In this document: positions 16,189-23,543 of the stretch, piece by piece
Numbering within the stretch: position 1 is the first letter of the stretch
Layout: each line of letters begins with the position of its first letter
Assembly (NCBI GenBank): GCA_902493545.1
Contig: CABUQI010000006.1
Span: 1-29,104, forward strand
Direction: 5' to 3'
From: an uncultured Collinsella sp.
GTDB taxonomy: Bacteria > Actinomycetota > Coriobacteriia > Coriobacteriales > Coriobacteriaceae
Length of the DNA stretch: 29,104 nt
Program-made: the position numbers and the translations under genes
Notes under the pieces: generated by a model
Told to the model about the DNA's origin: nothing
The model's database searches: none
The model's input: only the letters and a program-made list of their open reading frames with translations

Positions 16189-17655
16189 TTGTCACAGTTC
16201 ACCGATATCAGCCGCATTAACGTGTGCGGCGGCGACGGCGGAGCCGGATGCATGTCGTTTAGGCGCGAGGCATTTGTCCCCAAGGGCGGCCCCGATGGCG
16301 GCGACGGCGGTCGTGGCGGCAATGTCGTCATCCAGGCCGATGCTCAGCTGTCTTCGCTGATCGATTACCGCTTTAAGCATCACTTCCGCGCCGAGCGCGG
16401 CACGCACGGGCAGGGTGCCCGTCGTAACGGTAAGAGCGGCGAGGACCTGATTCTCAAGGTCCCTATGGGTACCGTGGTGCGCGAGCTCGACCCCGAGACG
16501 CAGACCCCGATGTTCGAGATTGCCGACCTCGTTCACGATGGTGAGCGCGTTGTCGTGGCGCCCGGCGGTGCCGGTGGTCTGGGAAATACGCACTTTGTGA
16601 CGTCGGTGCGCCGCGCGCCCGCGTTCGCTCAGCTGGGCGAGCCGGCCGAGGAGCACTGGATCGAGCTCGAGATGAAGCTTATGGCTGATGCCGCGCTCGT
16701 GGGCTTTCCCTCGGTGGGTAAGTCATCGCTCATTGCGCGCATGAGTGCCGCCCGCCCCAAGATCGCTGACTACCCGTTTACCACGCTCGTGCCGAACCTC
16801 GGCATGGTGCGTGCCGGCGAATATTCTTACGTCGTTGCCGACGTCCCCGGTCTCATCGAGGGCGCGAGCGAGGGCAAGGGCCTGGGTCACCAGTTCCTGC
16901 GCCACATTGAGCGTACGGCTCTGATCATGCATGTCGTCGACATGACGGGCGGTTTTGAGGATCGCGATCCGGTCGAGGACTATCGCATCATCAACCGCGA
17001 GCTCGAGCAGTATGGCGCCGAGCTTTCGGAGCGCCCGCAGATCGTTGTCGCCAACAAGTGCGATGCGCCGGGCACGGCCGATAAGATTGCCGACCTCAAG
17101 CGTGCAGCGCTCGACGATGGCCATATGTTCTTTGCCGTGTCTGCCGTGACGGGCGCCGGCCTCAACACGCTGATGCTTGCCGTGGGTGAGCAGGTGGCCA
17201 AGCTCCGCGCCGAGCTGGCGGTCTCCGATGAGCCGGTCGACCTGCACGACGATGAATGGGAGCGCCGTCGCCTGCAGCGAGAGAAGCGTTTCCGCATTGT
17301 CCAGGAAGAGCCCGGTGCCTTCCGCGTGGTCGGTCGTGCCATCGAGCGCATGGTCATTCAGACCGACTGGGAAAATGAGGAAGCCGTCATTTACCTGCAG
17401 CATAAGTTTGCGCGTATGGGTGTTGACGATGCGCTCGAGAAGGCCGGTTGCCGTGCGGGCGACGAGGTCCGCATTTGCCAGCGCGCCTTTGACTTTGAGG
17501 GCGCCGAGGACTTCTCGGAGTACGAGGAGCTCGAGGATGCTGGCGAGGACGTTGCCGTTGAAGCCATTGACGTGGCTGATGCTGCGGATGAGGGCGTCGA
17601 GGTTGTCGATGCGGCGGATGCCGCGGGCGATGCCGAGACCTCGGAGGGCGAGTAG
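16189..17655 (+). CDS. obg: GTPase Obg/CgtA
   Basis: Ribosome-associated GTPase of 50S assembly and stress signalling. Domains in order over 488 aa: Gly-rich Obg fold (GGDGGAG, FVPKGGPDGGDGGRGG); G domain with G1 GFPSVGKS from residue 172, the G3 segment DVPGLIEGAS, G4 NKCD at 289-292 and SAVTGAG; then an OCT domain (FRVVGRAIERMV). The last ~45 residues form an acidic Asp/Glu/Ala tail. TTG at 16189 is preceded by AGGAGG at eight-base spacing, and translation begins SQFTDISRINV as expected. It follows a terminator and shows no clear promoter of its own. Confidence 0.97.
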   Translation: MSQFTDISRINVCGGDGGAGCMSFRREAFVPKGGPDGGDGGRGGNVVIQADAQLSSLIDYRFKHHFRAERGTHGQGARRNGKSGEDLILKVPMGTVVRELDPETQTPMFEIADLVHDGERVVVAPGGAGGLGNTHFVTSVRRAPAFAQLGEPAEEHWIELEMKLMADAALVGFPSVGKSSLIARMSAARPKIADYPFTTLVPNLGMVRAGEYSYVVADVPGLIEGASEGKGLGHQFLRHIERTALIMHVVDMTGGFEDRDPVEDYRIINRELEQYGAELSERPQIVVANKCDAPGTADKIADLKRAALDDGHMFFAVSAVTGAGLNTLMLAVGEQVAKLRAELAVSDEPVDLHDDEWERRRLQREKRFRIVQEEPGAFRVVGRAIERMVIQTDWENEEAVIYLQHKFARMGVDDALEKAGCRAGDEVRICQRAFDFEGAEDFSEYEELEDAGEDVAVEAIDVADAADEGVEVVDAADAAGDAETSEGE

Positions 17656-17658
17656 GCC

Positions 17659-18336
17659 ATGTCGCTGCGCGGTGGAATCGGTCTGCCCGAGCTTCCTCTA
17701 GAGGACGGGCAGGAGTTTAGGCTCGGCATTATGGGTGGCACCTTTGATCCCATCCATTACGGGCACCTGGTGACTGCCGAGCAGGCGCGCGAGTCGCTCG
17801 ACTTGGACGCTGTGCTCTTTATGCCGGCGGGCTCTCCTGCTTTTAAGCTTGACAAGCCGGTGACGCCTGCCGAGGACCGTTATGCCATGACGGTCCTCGC
17901 CACCGCCGCGAACCCGGCTTTTTTGGCGAGCCGGTTCGAGATCGACCGCCCGGGCGTAACCTATACGGCCGATACGCTTCATGCCCTTCGCGACTTTTAC
18001 CCGCCGCAGGTAAAGCTCTACTTTATTACGGGCGCCGACGCGATCATCGATATCGTGACCTGGCATGATGCCGAACGAATCGCTGAGCTTGCTACCTTTA
18101 TTGCGGCGACACGACCGGGCTTTGATATCGATACGGCGCGTGCCCGAATCAAAGAGTCGGGGCTGCCGTTCGACGTGCGCTATATTCAGATTCCAGCGTT
18201 GGCGATCAGCTCGACGAACATTCGTAAGCGAGTTGCCCGCGGTATGAGCGTGCGCTATCTTACGAGCGAGTCCGTGCTCGGCTACATTCGCAAACGCAGG
18301 CTATATGCCGATTTGGGCCAAGAAGATTTTGAGTGA
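17659..18336 (+). CDS. nadD: Nicotinate-nucleotide adenylyltransferase NadD
   Basis: Transfers AMP from ATP to nicotinate mononucleotide, giving deamido-NAD. The 225 aa hold the nucleotidyltransferase signature GGTFDPIHYGH (H33-x-G-H36), the mid block FITGADAI and the ISSTNIR motif at 183-189. An N-terminal extension of about 20 residues precedes the first strand. The ATG lies three bases after the obg stop, so translation is probably coupled. Order obg-nadD-yqeK-rsfS is widespread. Confidence 0.96.
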   Translation: MSLRGGIGLPELPLEDGQEFRLGIMGGTFDPIHYGHLVTAEQARESLDLDAVLFMPAGSPAFKLDKPVTPAEDRYAMTVLATAANPAFLASRFEIDRPGVTYTADTLHALRDFYPPQVKLYFITGADAIIDIVTWHDAERIAELATFIAATRPGFDIDTARARIKESGLPFDVRYIQIPALAISSTNIRKRVARGMSVRYLTSESVLGYIRKRRLYADLGQEDFE

Positions 18337-18348
18337 TGGGGGTCTACG

Positions 18349-18957
18349 TTGTCGGTAGAGGATCAGTTTGAGGGCGATGAGCGCGCGCTGCTCAAGCGCA
18401 TTCAAGAGCTGCTCGATGTTCGCATGAAGGATAAGCGCAAGCGCTATGTGCATTCGCTGGGTGTTGCCGAGACCGCACTTCATCTGGCCGAGGTCTACGG
18501 CGTTGACCGCTTTGATGCCGCTGCCGCCGGCCTGATCCATGACTGGGACAAAGTGCTCTCCGACGACGAGCTGGTCACGCGCGCTCTGCATTACGGCATT
18601 AAGATTGCCGGCTCTCCTTCCGCCGCGACGCCGCTTTTGCATGGCCCTGTTGCCGCCTATGAGCTTCCGCAGCTTTTCCCCGAGTTGTCGTTGGCCGTTT
18701 TCCAGGCTGTCGACCGTCACACCGTGGGTGCCTGCGACATGACGCCGCTCGATATGGTGGTCTTTGTGGCCGATGCCATCGAGCCCAACCGCCACGGCGA
18801 CTATGCCCATGCGTTGCGTAAGATGGTGGGGGAGTCGACGCTCGACGAGTTGTTCTTCTCCTGTTTTGCGCAGGGTTTGGTCTATGTGATTCAGTCCGGG
18901 CGCTATCTTTATCCCACGGCTATTTCGATTTACAACCATTACGCCCAGCTGCGCTAG
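18349..18957 (+). CDS. yqeK: YqeK-like HD-domain hydrolase (symmetrical Ap4A-type)
   Basis: HD-superfamily metal-dependent phosphohydrolase; the family splits diadenosine tetraphosphate symmetrically to two ADP. In 202 aa the metal ligands are visible: H near VHSLGVAET, H64-D65 in LIHDWDK, H in LLHGPVAA, H in AVDRHTVG and D in FVADAIEPNR. The family usually starts close to the first of these; here ~35 extra charged residues come first. TTG at 18349 with GGGGGT upstream; 12 bases after nadD, its common partner. Confidence 0.93.
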   Translation: MSVEDQFEGDERALLKRIQELLDVRMKDKRKRYVHSLGVAETALHLAEVYGVDRFDAAAAGLIHDWDKVLSDDELVTRALHYGIKIAGSPSAATPLLHGPVAAYELPQLFPELSLAVFQAVDRHTVGACDMTPLDMVVFVADAIEPNRHGDYAHALRKMVGESTLDELFFSCFAQGLVYVIQSGRYLYPTAISIYNHYAQLR

Positions 18958-18984
18958 CTCGGGCTGTCTAGAAAGAGGTATTCC

Positions 18985-19440
18985 ATGGCCGACGAGACCA
19001 TGACCGACGAGCAGATTCTTGAAGGTGTGGAGCACAAGAGCTACGCCGTCACGTCCGACCGCACTGCCGCCTCGCTGTCCGCGAGCGGTGTCGCCGCCGA
19101 GGATGTCGCCCGCGCCGCCGCGCAGGCCGCCTACGACAAGAAGGGCGAGGACGTTCAGGTGCTCGACCTGACCGAGCTTTCCGACGTATGCGACTACTTT
19201 GTGCTTGCCACCGGTACCAACAACCGCCAGGTCGATTCTATCGTCGACGAGATCGAGGAGAAGGTCGCCGAGGCTTGCGGCGAGCATCCGTTCTCCATCG
19301 AGGGCCGCGAGCAGAAGACCTGGATGCTCATGGACTATGGTTCGGTTGTCGTCCACGTCTTCACTCCCGAAGCCCGCGACTTCTACCGTCTCGAGAAAAT
19401 CTGGGGAGACGCCCCCCAGCTCCCCCTCAATCTCCTTTAG
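18985..19440 (+). CDS. rsfS: Ribosomal silencing factor RsfS
   Basis: Binds uL14 on the 50S subunit and blocks subunit joining in starved cells. The core is clear: AAQAAYDKKGEDVQVLDL, CDYFVLATGTNNRQV, and WMLMDYGSVVVHVFTPEARDFYRLEKIWGD in two pieces. The protein is 151 aa against a usual ~105-120, because about 35 acidic and Ser/Thr-containing residues precede the core. AAAGAGG lies six bases before ATG 18985, supporting the long form. Last gene before a terminator. Confidence 0.95.
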   Translation: MADETMTDEQILEGVEHKSYAVTSDRTAASLSASGVAAEDVARAAAQAAYDKKGEDVQVLDLTELSDVCDYFVLATGTNNRQVDSIVDEIEEKVAEACGEHPFSIEGREQKTWMLMDYGSVVVHVFTPEARDFYRLEKIWGDAPQLPLNLL

Positions 19441-19483
19441 TAGCTCATTTGAGACGGGGTTTTAGCTACCCTCACGCATATCG

Positions 19484-19526
19484 CCGGGCAGTTGCGGTTT
19501 TCCGTACCTGCCCGGCTTTCTTTTTT
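19484..19526 (+). terminator. Intrinsic terminator after rsfS
   Basis: Arms 19484-19497 and 19502-19515 pair over 14 positions with one mismatch and one G-U around a TTTT loop, followed by CTTTCTTTTTT. It has no A-rich 5' flank, so it serves the plus strand only. A weaker inverted repeat (GTAGCT 19440-19445, AGCTAC 19464-19469) precedes it. It separates rsfS from convergent dinB. Confidence 0.9.
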
Positions 19527-19538
19527 GCCCAAAGGCGG

Positions 19539-20792
19539 TTAATCGTTGAAGCGGGATTGGCGGCCGAAGGAAAGGGCGGTGTCGCCGAATTTGTCTCGGA
19601 CGGCGTCGATGGCGACGGAGAGGTCGCGGCGGTCGCTGGATTGGGCTCCGCGGTCATCGATCTCGCAGAACAGGTCAGTCTGGATGCCGCCTTGGTGGTC
19701 GAAGTCGCTCATGCCGATGCCCGCTAAGCGAACATGCATGCCATCCTGCCAGATGTTGTCGAGCAGTTCGAGTGCAACCGCCACGAAGATGTTCTCATCG
19801 TCGGTCGGATGAGGCAGCCGGCGCTGTGCCGTACGCCCGCTGCCATACGAATACTTAAGCTTGAGCGTTACCGTGGCACCCGTCAGCCCCTGACGGCGCA
19901 GGCGGCGTCCCACTGACTCTCCCAACAGCGCAATCGCCGCCTCAATATCCCCACGCTCAGTTAAATCTTTAGCAAAGGTGCGTTCATTGCTGACCGACTT
20001 GACCTCGCGCTCTTCATCGAGACTCGTGACTTCTGAGATTTCGAGTCCCAGCGCACGCTGGCGCATGCGTTCGCCGTTGACGCCAAAAATAGAGGCCAGT
20101 GTGGACTCAGGCGCGCGCGAAAGCTCGCCGAGGGTGTAGATGCGCATGCGGCGCAGTCGCTCCTCGGCCGAGCGTCCGATGCCGCTCATGGCAGATACCG
20201 GCAGCGCGGCCAAAAAGCGCTGCTCGGTTCCGGGGCGCACGATGGTCAGCCCAAACGGCTTATCCCGCTCGCTTGCGATCTTTGCGACCGTCTTGTTGCA
20301 GCCCACGCCAATGGAGCAGGTCACTCCCAGCCCTGCCACGCGGTCGCTTATACGCCGCGCAACCAGCAGCGGGTCTTCGGGCGCAAAGCGACCCGGTGTG
20401 ATATCGATAAAGGCTTCGTCGATGGATACGCGTTCAACGCGCGGGGTCTCGTCAGCGAGAATTGCCATGACCTGCGCGCTGACCTCACGATAGCGATCAA
20501 AATGCCCATGCGTCCAAATGGCTTGCGGGCACAAGCGCCGCGCCTCGGCCGAGGCCATGGCAGAGTGCACGCCAAAGCGACGCGCCTCATACGAACACGT
20601 GGACACGACGCCACGCGAATCGGCGTCTCCGCCCACGATGAGCGGTTTTCCGCGCCATTCGGGATGATCGAGCATTTCCACGCTCGCAAAAAACGCATCA
20701 AGGTCCATCAGGCCCACCGCCGGACCCGTCCAGGGAGGCGGCGTGACGCCCATGGCATCCTCATAACCGTATGTATGTTCGCGTCTTTCCAT
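19539..20792 (-). CDS. dinB: DNA polymerase IV (Y-family translesion polymerase)
   Basis: Error-prone lesion-bypass polymerase. Palm motifs MDLDAFFASVE (metal ligand D30) and SIDEAF (D125, E126) are intact, as are YEARRFGV and the SIGVGCNKTVAKIAS helix. The little-finger domain follows, with QTDLF at 371-375 resembling a sliding-clamp binding motif. The 417 aa are normal. Two starts compete: ATG 20792 has TATACT only about seven bases upstream and no ribosome site, implying a leaderless mRNA; ATG 20753 has GAGG five bases upstream and would shorten the protein by 13 residues. The only minus-strand gene here, divergent from rpsP. No recognisable actinobacterial LexA box was found. Confidence 0.95.
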   Translation of the reverse strand: MERREHTYGYEDAMGVTPPPWTGPAVGLMDLDAFFASVEMLDHPEWRGKPLIVGGDADSRGVVSTCSYEARRFGVHSAMASAEARRLCPQAIWTHGHFDRYREVSAQVMAILADETPRVERVSIDEAFIDITPGRFAPEDPLLVARRISDRVAGLGVTCSIGVGCNKTVAKIASERDKPFGLTIVRPGTEQRFLAALPVSAMSGIGRSAEERLRRMRIYTLGELSRAPESTLASIFGVNGERMRQRALGLEISEVTSLDEEREVKSVSNERTFAKDLTERGDIEAAIALLGESVGRRLRRQGLTGATVTLKLKYSYGSGRTAQRRLPHPTDDENIFVAVALELLDNIWQDGMHVRLAGIGMSDFDHQGGIQTDLFCEIDDRGAQSSDRRDLSVAIDAVRDKFGDTALSFGRQSRFND

Positions 20793-20798
20793 GTCATG

Positions 20799-20804
20799 AG
20801 TATA
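20799..20804 (-). promoter_or_regulatory. Possible -10 element of dinB
   Basis: On the minus strand TATACT lies directly before the dinB ATG at 20792. No matching -35 is seen at 16-18 bases. If real, transcription would start at or near the ATG. Confidence 0.35.
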
Positions 20805-20836
20805 CCGCGCAGCTCATGTGGGGTGCGTGTATGTGC

Positions 20837-20864
20837 TTGCAAATCCCGAATTCTTGTCTAAGAT
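20837..20864 (+). promoter_or_regulatory. Possible distal promoter for the rpsP operon
   Basis: TTGCAA (20837-20842), 16-base spacer, TAAGAT (20859-20864). The 201-base dinB-rpsP gap contains no gene; this and the nearer promoter are the only signals I see besides a short hairpin. Confidence 0.35.
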
Positions 20865-20908
20865 ATGGATTTGCCCTCGACTACACCGAAGAAGTTGGTC
20901 TCACGGAC

Positions 20909-20937
20909 TTCACCTGCCCGCGTCGATGGCGTATTAT
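20909..20937 (+). promoter_or_regulatory. Likely promoter of the rpsP-khpA-rimM-trmD-lepB operon
   Basis: TTCACC (20909-20914), a 17-base spacer and TATTAT (20932-20937), giving a leader of about 50 bases. Within that leader GCAGC-CTAAA-GCTGC (20960-20974) can form a five-pair hairpin just before the GGAGGAG ribosome site. Confidence 0.6.
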
Positions 20938-20993
20938 GTTCAACTGTTTGTTTGTAGTTGCAGCCTAAAGCTGCTTGGTTGGAGGAGTTTCCT

Positions 20994-21335
20994 TTGGCAG
21001 TCAAGATTCGCCTTGCTCGTCACGGCGCTAAGAAGCGTCCGTACTACCGTGTCGTCGTCGCCGATTCCCGCGCCCCGCGTGACGGTCGTATCATCGAGGA
21101 GGTTGGCCGCTACAACCCGATGACCGCCCCCAAGACCATCAACCTCGACCTCGAGAAGATCGCCGACTGGCAGTCCAAGGGCGCTCAGCTCACCGACGCC
21201 GTCGCCGCTCTGGTCAAGGCCGCCAACGAGGGCGAGAAGACCGAGACCGTCGTCAAGAAGTCCAAGAAGCAGCTCGCCAAAGAGGCCGAGGCCGCTAAGG
21301 CTGCCGCTGAGGCCGCTGAGGGCGCCGAGGAGTAA
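20994..21335 (+). CDS. rpsP: 30S ribosomal protein bS16
   Basis: Small-subunit assembly protein. The TTG at 20994 yields the universal start MAVKIRLARHGAKKRPYYRV; GGAGGAG lies six bases upstream, so the TTG start is firm. The core ends near residue 80, and a Lys/Glu/Ala-rich tail extends the protein to 113 aa, longer than E. coli S16 (82). First gene of a five-gene operon, three bases before khpA. Confidence 0.98.
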   Translation: MAVKIRLARHGAKKRPYYRVVVADSRAPRDGRIIEEVGRYNPMTAPKTINLDLEKIADWQSKGAQLTDAVAALVKAANEGEKTETVVKKSKKQLAKEAEAAKAAAEAAEGAEE

Positions 21336-21338
21336 ATC

Positions 21339-21623
21339 GTGCCTGAGGTTGACGCTGCACAGCTCGAGGGTGAGGCAATGCTCTCAGATCGCATCGCCGA
21401 TCTCGTCGAATATCTCGTTGTTCAGATCGTCGACGACCCGGATTCCGTGAGCCTTGAGGTCATCGATGGTGACGACGCCTCTACGATTGAGGTTTCGGTC
21501 GCCGAGGATGACGTCGCTAAGGTCATCGGCCGTCGTGGCCGTACCATCAAGGCCATTCGCACGCTCGCCCGTGCATTGGCCGCTCGCCTCGACACTGCTG
21601 TCGAGGTAGAGGTTCTGGGCTAG
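21339..21623 (+). CDS. khpA: KH-domain RNA-binding protein KhpA
   Basis: Small RNA-binding protein of the YlqC/KhpA family, which with KhpB affects cell elongation in some Gram-positives. The 94 aa hold a single KH fold with the RNA-gripping loop G64-R-R-G67 (VIGRRGRTIKAIR). An extra ~15-residue acidic N-terminus precedes the usual first helix. GTG at 21339 has GAGGAG six bases upstream; an internal ATG at residue 14 is a possible alternative. The place between rpsP and rimM is classical. Confidence 0.92.
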   Translation: MPEVDAAQLEGEAMLSDRIADLVEYLVVQIVDDPDSVSLEVIDGDDASTIEVSVAEDDVAKVIGRRGRTIKAIRTLARALAARLDTAVEVEVLG

Positions 21624-21627
21624 GACC

Positions 21628-22149
21628 TTGAGGTCCCAGTACAAAAACATCGCCCGTGTGGTCAAGCCGCACGGAAGGAAGGGGGAGGTCCTCGCGCAAC
21701 CGCTGCGGGGGCTTCCTTCTGTATTAGAGCCTGGTATGCGCGTCGCCCTGACGCCGCCGGCGCTCAAGCGCGACCGCTTTTGCACGGTCGTGTCCGTCAC
21801 CGATACGGGCGATGGCGATCTGGTCTCGTTTGAGGGCATTGACGACTTGACGGCCGCCGAGGGCATCACGGGATGCTACGTGCTGGCAAATCGTGACGAC
21901 TTTGAGCTCGATTCGCTCGATGCTGCCTATACCGACCTGATGGGTCGCGAGGTGGTCGACGAGCGCTTCGGTTCGCTCGGCACGATCGTCGAGATCATGT
22001 CGACGCCCGCTAACGATGTTTGGGTTGTCGAGGGCGATCGGTACGGCGAGGTACTGATTCCCGTGATCGAGCAGGTTGTGCTCGATCTTCCCGACACAGG
22101 AACTATTTCCGTCCACGTTATGGACGGCCTGATTGATATGGACAAGTAG
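21628..22149 (+). CDS. rimM: 16S rRNA processing/30S maturation factor RimM
   Basis: Binds uS19 and helps assemble the 30S head. The 173 aa show the N-terminal barrel (IARVVKPHGRKGEV, the usual GxxGEV motif) and the C-terminal PRC-barrel (LMGREVVDE, NDVWVVE, GEVLIPVI). TTG at 21628 is four bases after the khpA stop and gives RSQYKNIARV, the expected lead-in; the ribosome site (AGGA) is weak and close, suggesting translational coupling to khpA. Confidence 0.95.
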   Translation: MRSQYKNIARVVKPHGRKGEVLAQPLRGLPSVLEPGMRVALTPPALKRDRFCTVVSVTDTGDGDLVSFEGIDDLTAAEGITGCYVLANRDDFELDSLDAAYTDLMGREVVDERFGSLGTIVEIMSTPANDVWVVEGDRYGEVLIPVIEQVVLDLPDTGTISVHVMDGLIDMDK

Positions 22150-22159
22150 GGAGGACAAC

Positions 22160-22918
22160 ATGCTGATTGAGACCCTTTCGGTCTTTCCCGAGATGTTTGA
22201 GCCCGTCATGTCCACGTCGATCTTGGGCCGCGCCCGCAAGGCCGGCCTTTTTGATTTTAAGGCGTATAACCTGCGCGACTGGACGCACGACCGTCATCGT
22301 ACCGTCGATGACGAGCCGTACGGCGGCGGGCAGGGCATGCTCATGAAGGTCGAGCCTATCGCAGAGGCCATCGAGGCCATTAGCGCAGAGGGTCCCAAGC
22401 CCACTGTGGTGTTTTTTACCCCCTGTGGCGAGCCTTTTACGCAGCATGTGGCCGAGCGCCTGCTCAAAAGTGAGCGCCTGCTGTTTGTGTGCAGTCGCTA
22501 CGAGGGCGTCGACGAGCGCGCATATGCGTATGCCGATGAGCGTCTGTCGATCGGCGACTACGTGCTCACGGGTGGCGAACTTCCCGCTATGGTTGTTGCC
22601 GATGCCGTCGTACGCCTCATTCCCGGCGCCCTTGGTGACGAGATGAGCAACGTCGACGAGTCGTTCTCGACCGCCGAGGACGGAGGCCTGCTCGAGTACG
22701 CGCAGTACACCCGTCCTGCCGAGTTCAACGGCGAGGGCGTGCCTCCGGTGCTTGTGAGCGGCGATCACGCCAAGGTCGATGCCTGGCGTCGCAAGAACGC
22801 CATCGAGCGCACCTGCCGCTGGCGTCCCGATCTGATCGAGACAGCGCGGCTCACGCCCGAGGAGCGCGCTTACGCGCAGGAGATTTTGGACGCTGCGTAT
22901 TCGCAGAGCGAGGAGTGA
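22160..22918 (+). CDS. trmD: tRNA (guanine-N1-)-methyltransferase TrmD
   Basis: Methylates G37 of tRNAs using SAM, preventing +1 frameshifts. The 252 aa begin MLIETLSVFPEMFEP and contain the trefoil-knot SAM site: SRYEGVDERAY and then SIGDYVLTGGELPAM. The conserved PYGGGQGM block is present. The ATG at 22160 with GGAGG upstream is chosen over an earlier in-frame ATG at 22133 that would add non-family residues and overlap rimM. The usual downstream rplS is missing; lepB follows after two bases. Confidence 0.97.
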   Translation: MLIETLSVFPEMFEPVMSTSILGRARKAGLFDFKAYNLRDWTHDRHRTVDDEPYGGGQGMLMKVEPIAEAIEAISAEGPKPTVVFFTPCGEPFTQHVAERLLKSERLLFVCSRYEGVDERAYAYADERLSIGDYVLTGGELPAMVVADAVVRLIPGALGDEMSNVDESFSTAEDGGLLEYAQYTRPAEFNGEGVPPVLVSGDHAKVDAWRRKNAIERTCRWRPDLIETARLTPEERAYAQEILDAAYSQSEE

Positions 22919-22920
22919 GA

Positions 22921-23484
22921 ATGGTTCCATCGCAGCATTCCGCGTTGAGGGGCGCTTTTGAGTGGATCGCGGTCATCGCGATCGCGCTCGTGGCCACCTT
23001 CTTGATTCGCTCGTTTGTGGTCGAGCCCTTTGTGGTGCCCACCGGCTCCATGGAGTCCACGATCGAGATTGGCGACCAGATCCTGGCACAAAAGGTGAGC
23101 CTCGAGCTCGGTCAGCCCGTCAAGCAGGGTGATATCGTGGTGTTTCACAACCCCGATGGCACCTCCGAGCATGATGTTCTTGTCAAGCGTGTTATTGCCA
23201 CGGCCGGCCAGACGGTCGACCTGCAGGATGGCAAGGTGGTCGTTGACGGCCAAGCGCTCGACGAGGACTATACGACGGGCATGAGCTGGCCGCTTTCGGT
23301 CCAAGCGCCCGGCGCTCAGGTAAGCTATCCCTACACGGTTCCCGACGGGTGCGTGTGGGTGATGGGCGACAATCGCGAAAACTCTGCCGACTCACGTTAT
23401 TTTGGTCCCGTCGATCGCTCTGATTTGATCGCAGTGGCGCTTGTGCGCTACTGGCCGCTCAACCGCATCGGCGCTATCGACTAA
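22921..23484 (+). CDS. lepB: Signal peptidase I
   Basis: Membrane serine-lysine protease that removes signal peptides from exported proteins. The 187 aa have one N-terminal membrane helix (about 13-33), the catalytic S43 in TGSMEST, the general-base K89 in VLVKRVIA, and the late MGDNRENSADSRYFGPV box. ATG 22921 has GAGGAG five bases upstream; a GTG at 22915 overlapping the trmD stop is less likely. Single-helix architecture is typical of Gram-positive SipS-type enzymes. Confidence 0.96.
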   Translation: MVPSQHSALRGAFEWIAVIAIALVATFLIRSFVVEPFVVPTGSMESTIEIGDQILAQKVSLELGQPVKQGDIVVFHNPDGTSEHDVLVKRVIATAGQTVDLQDGKVVVDGQALDEDYTTGMSWPLSVQAPGAQVSYPYTVPDGCVWVMGDNRENSADSRYFGPVDRSDLIAVALVRYWPLNRIGAID

Positions 23485-23543
23485 AAACCGCTATAGTACA
23501 GTACCTAACCGTGTAATCGTTTCGACGAGGGGATATTAGAGGC

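Noticed and set aside
20764..20830. Possible LexA/SOS box near dinB.
   Set aside because: No GAACNNNNGTTC-like palindrome on either strand; only an isolated GTTC-type half is seen.
20771..20968. Plus-strand open frame of 65 codons in the dinB-rpsP gap.
   Set aside because: It overlaps the dinB start and both rpsP promoter candidates, has no ribosome site and no family resemblance.
23485..23543. T-box or other riboswitch before glyQS.
   Set aside because: The 59-base gap is too short for a T-box leader and shows no antiterminator sequence or terminator hairpin.
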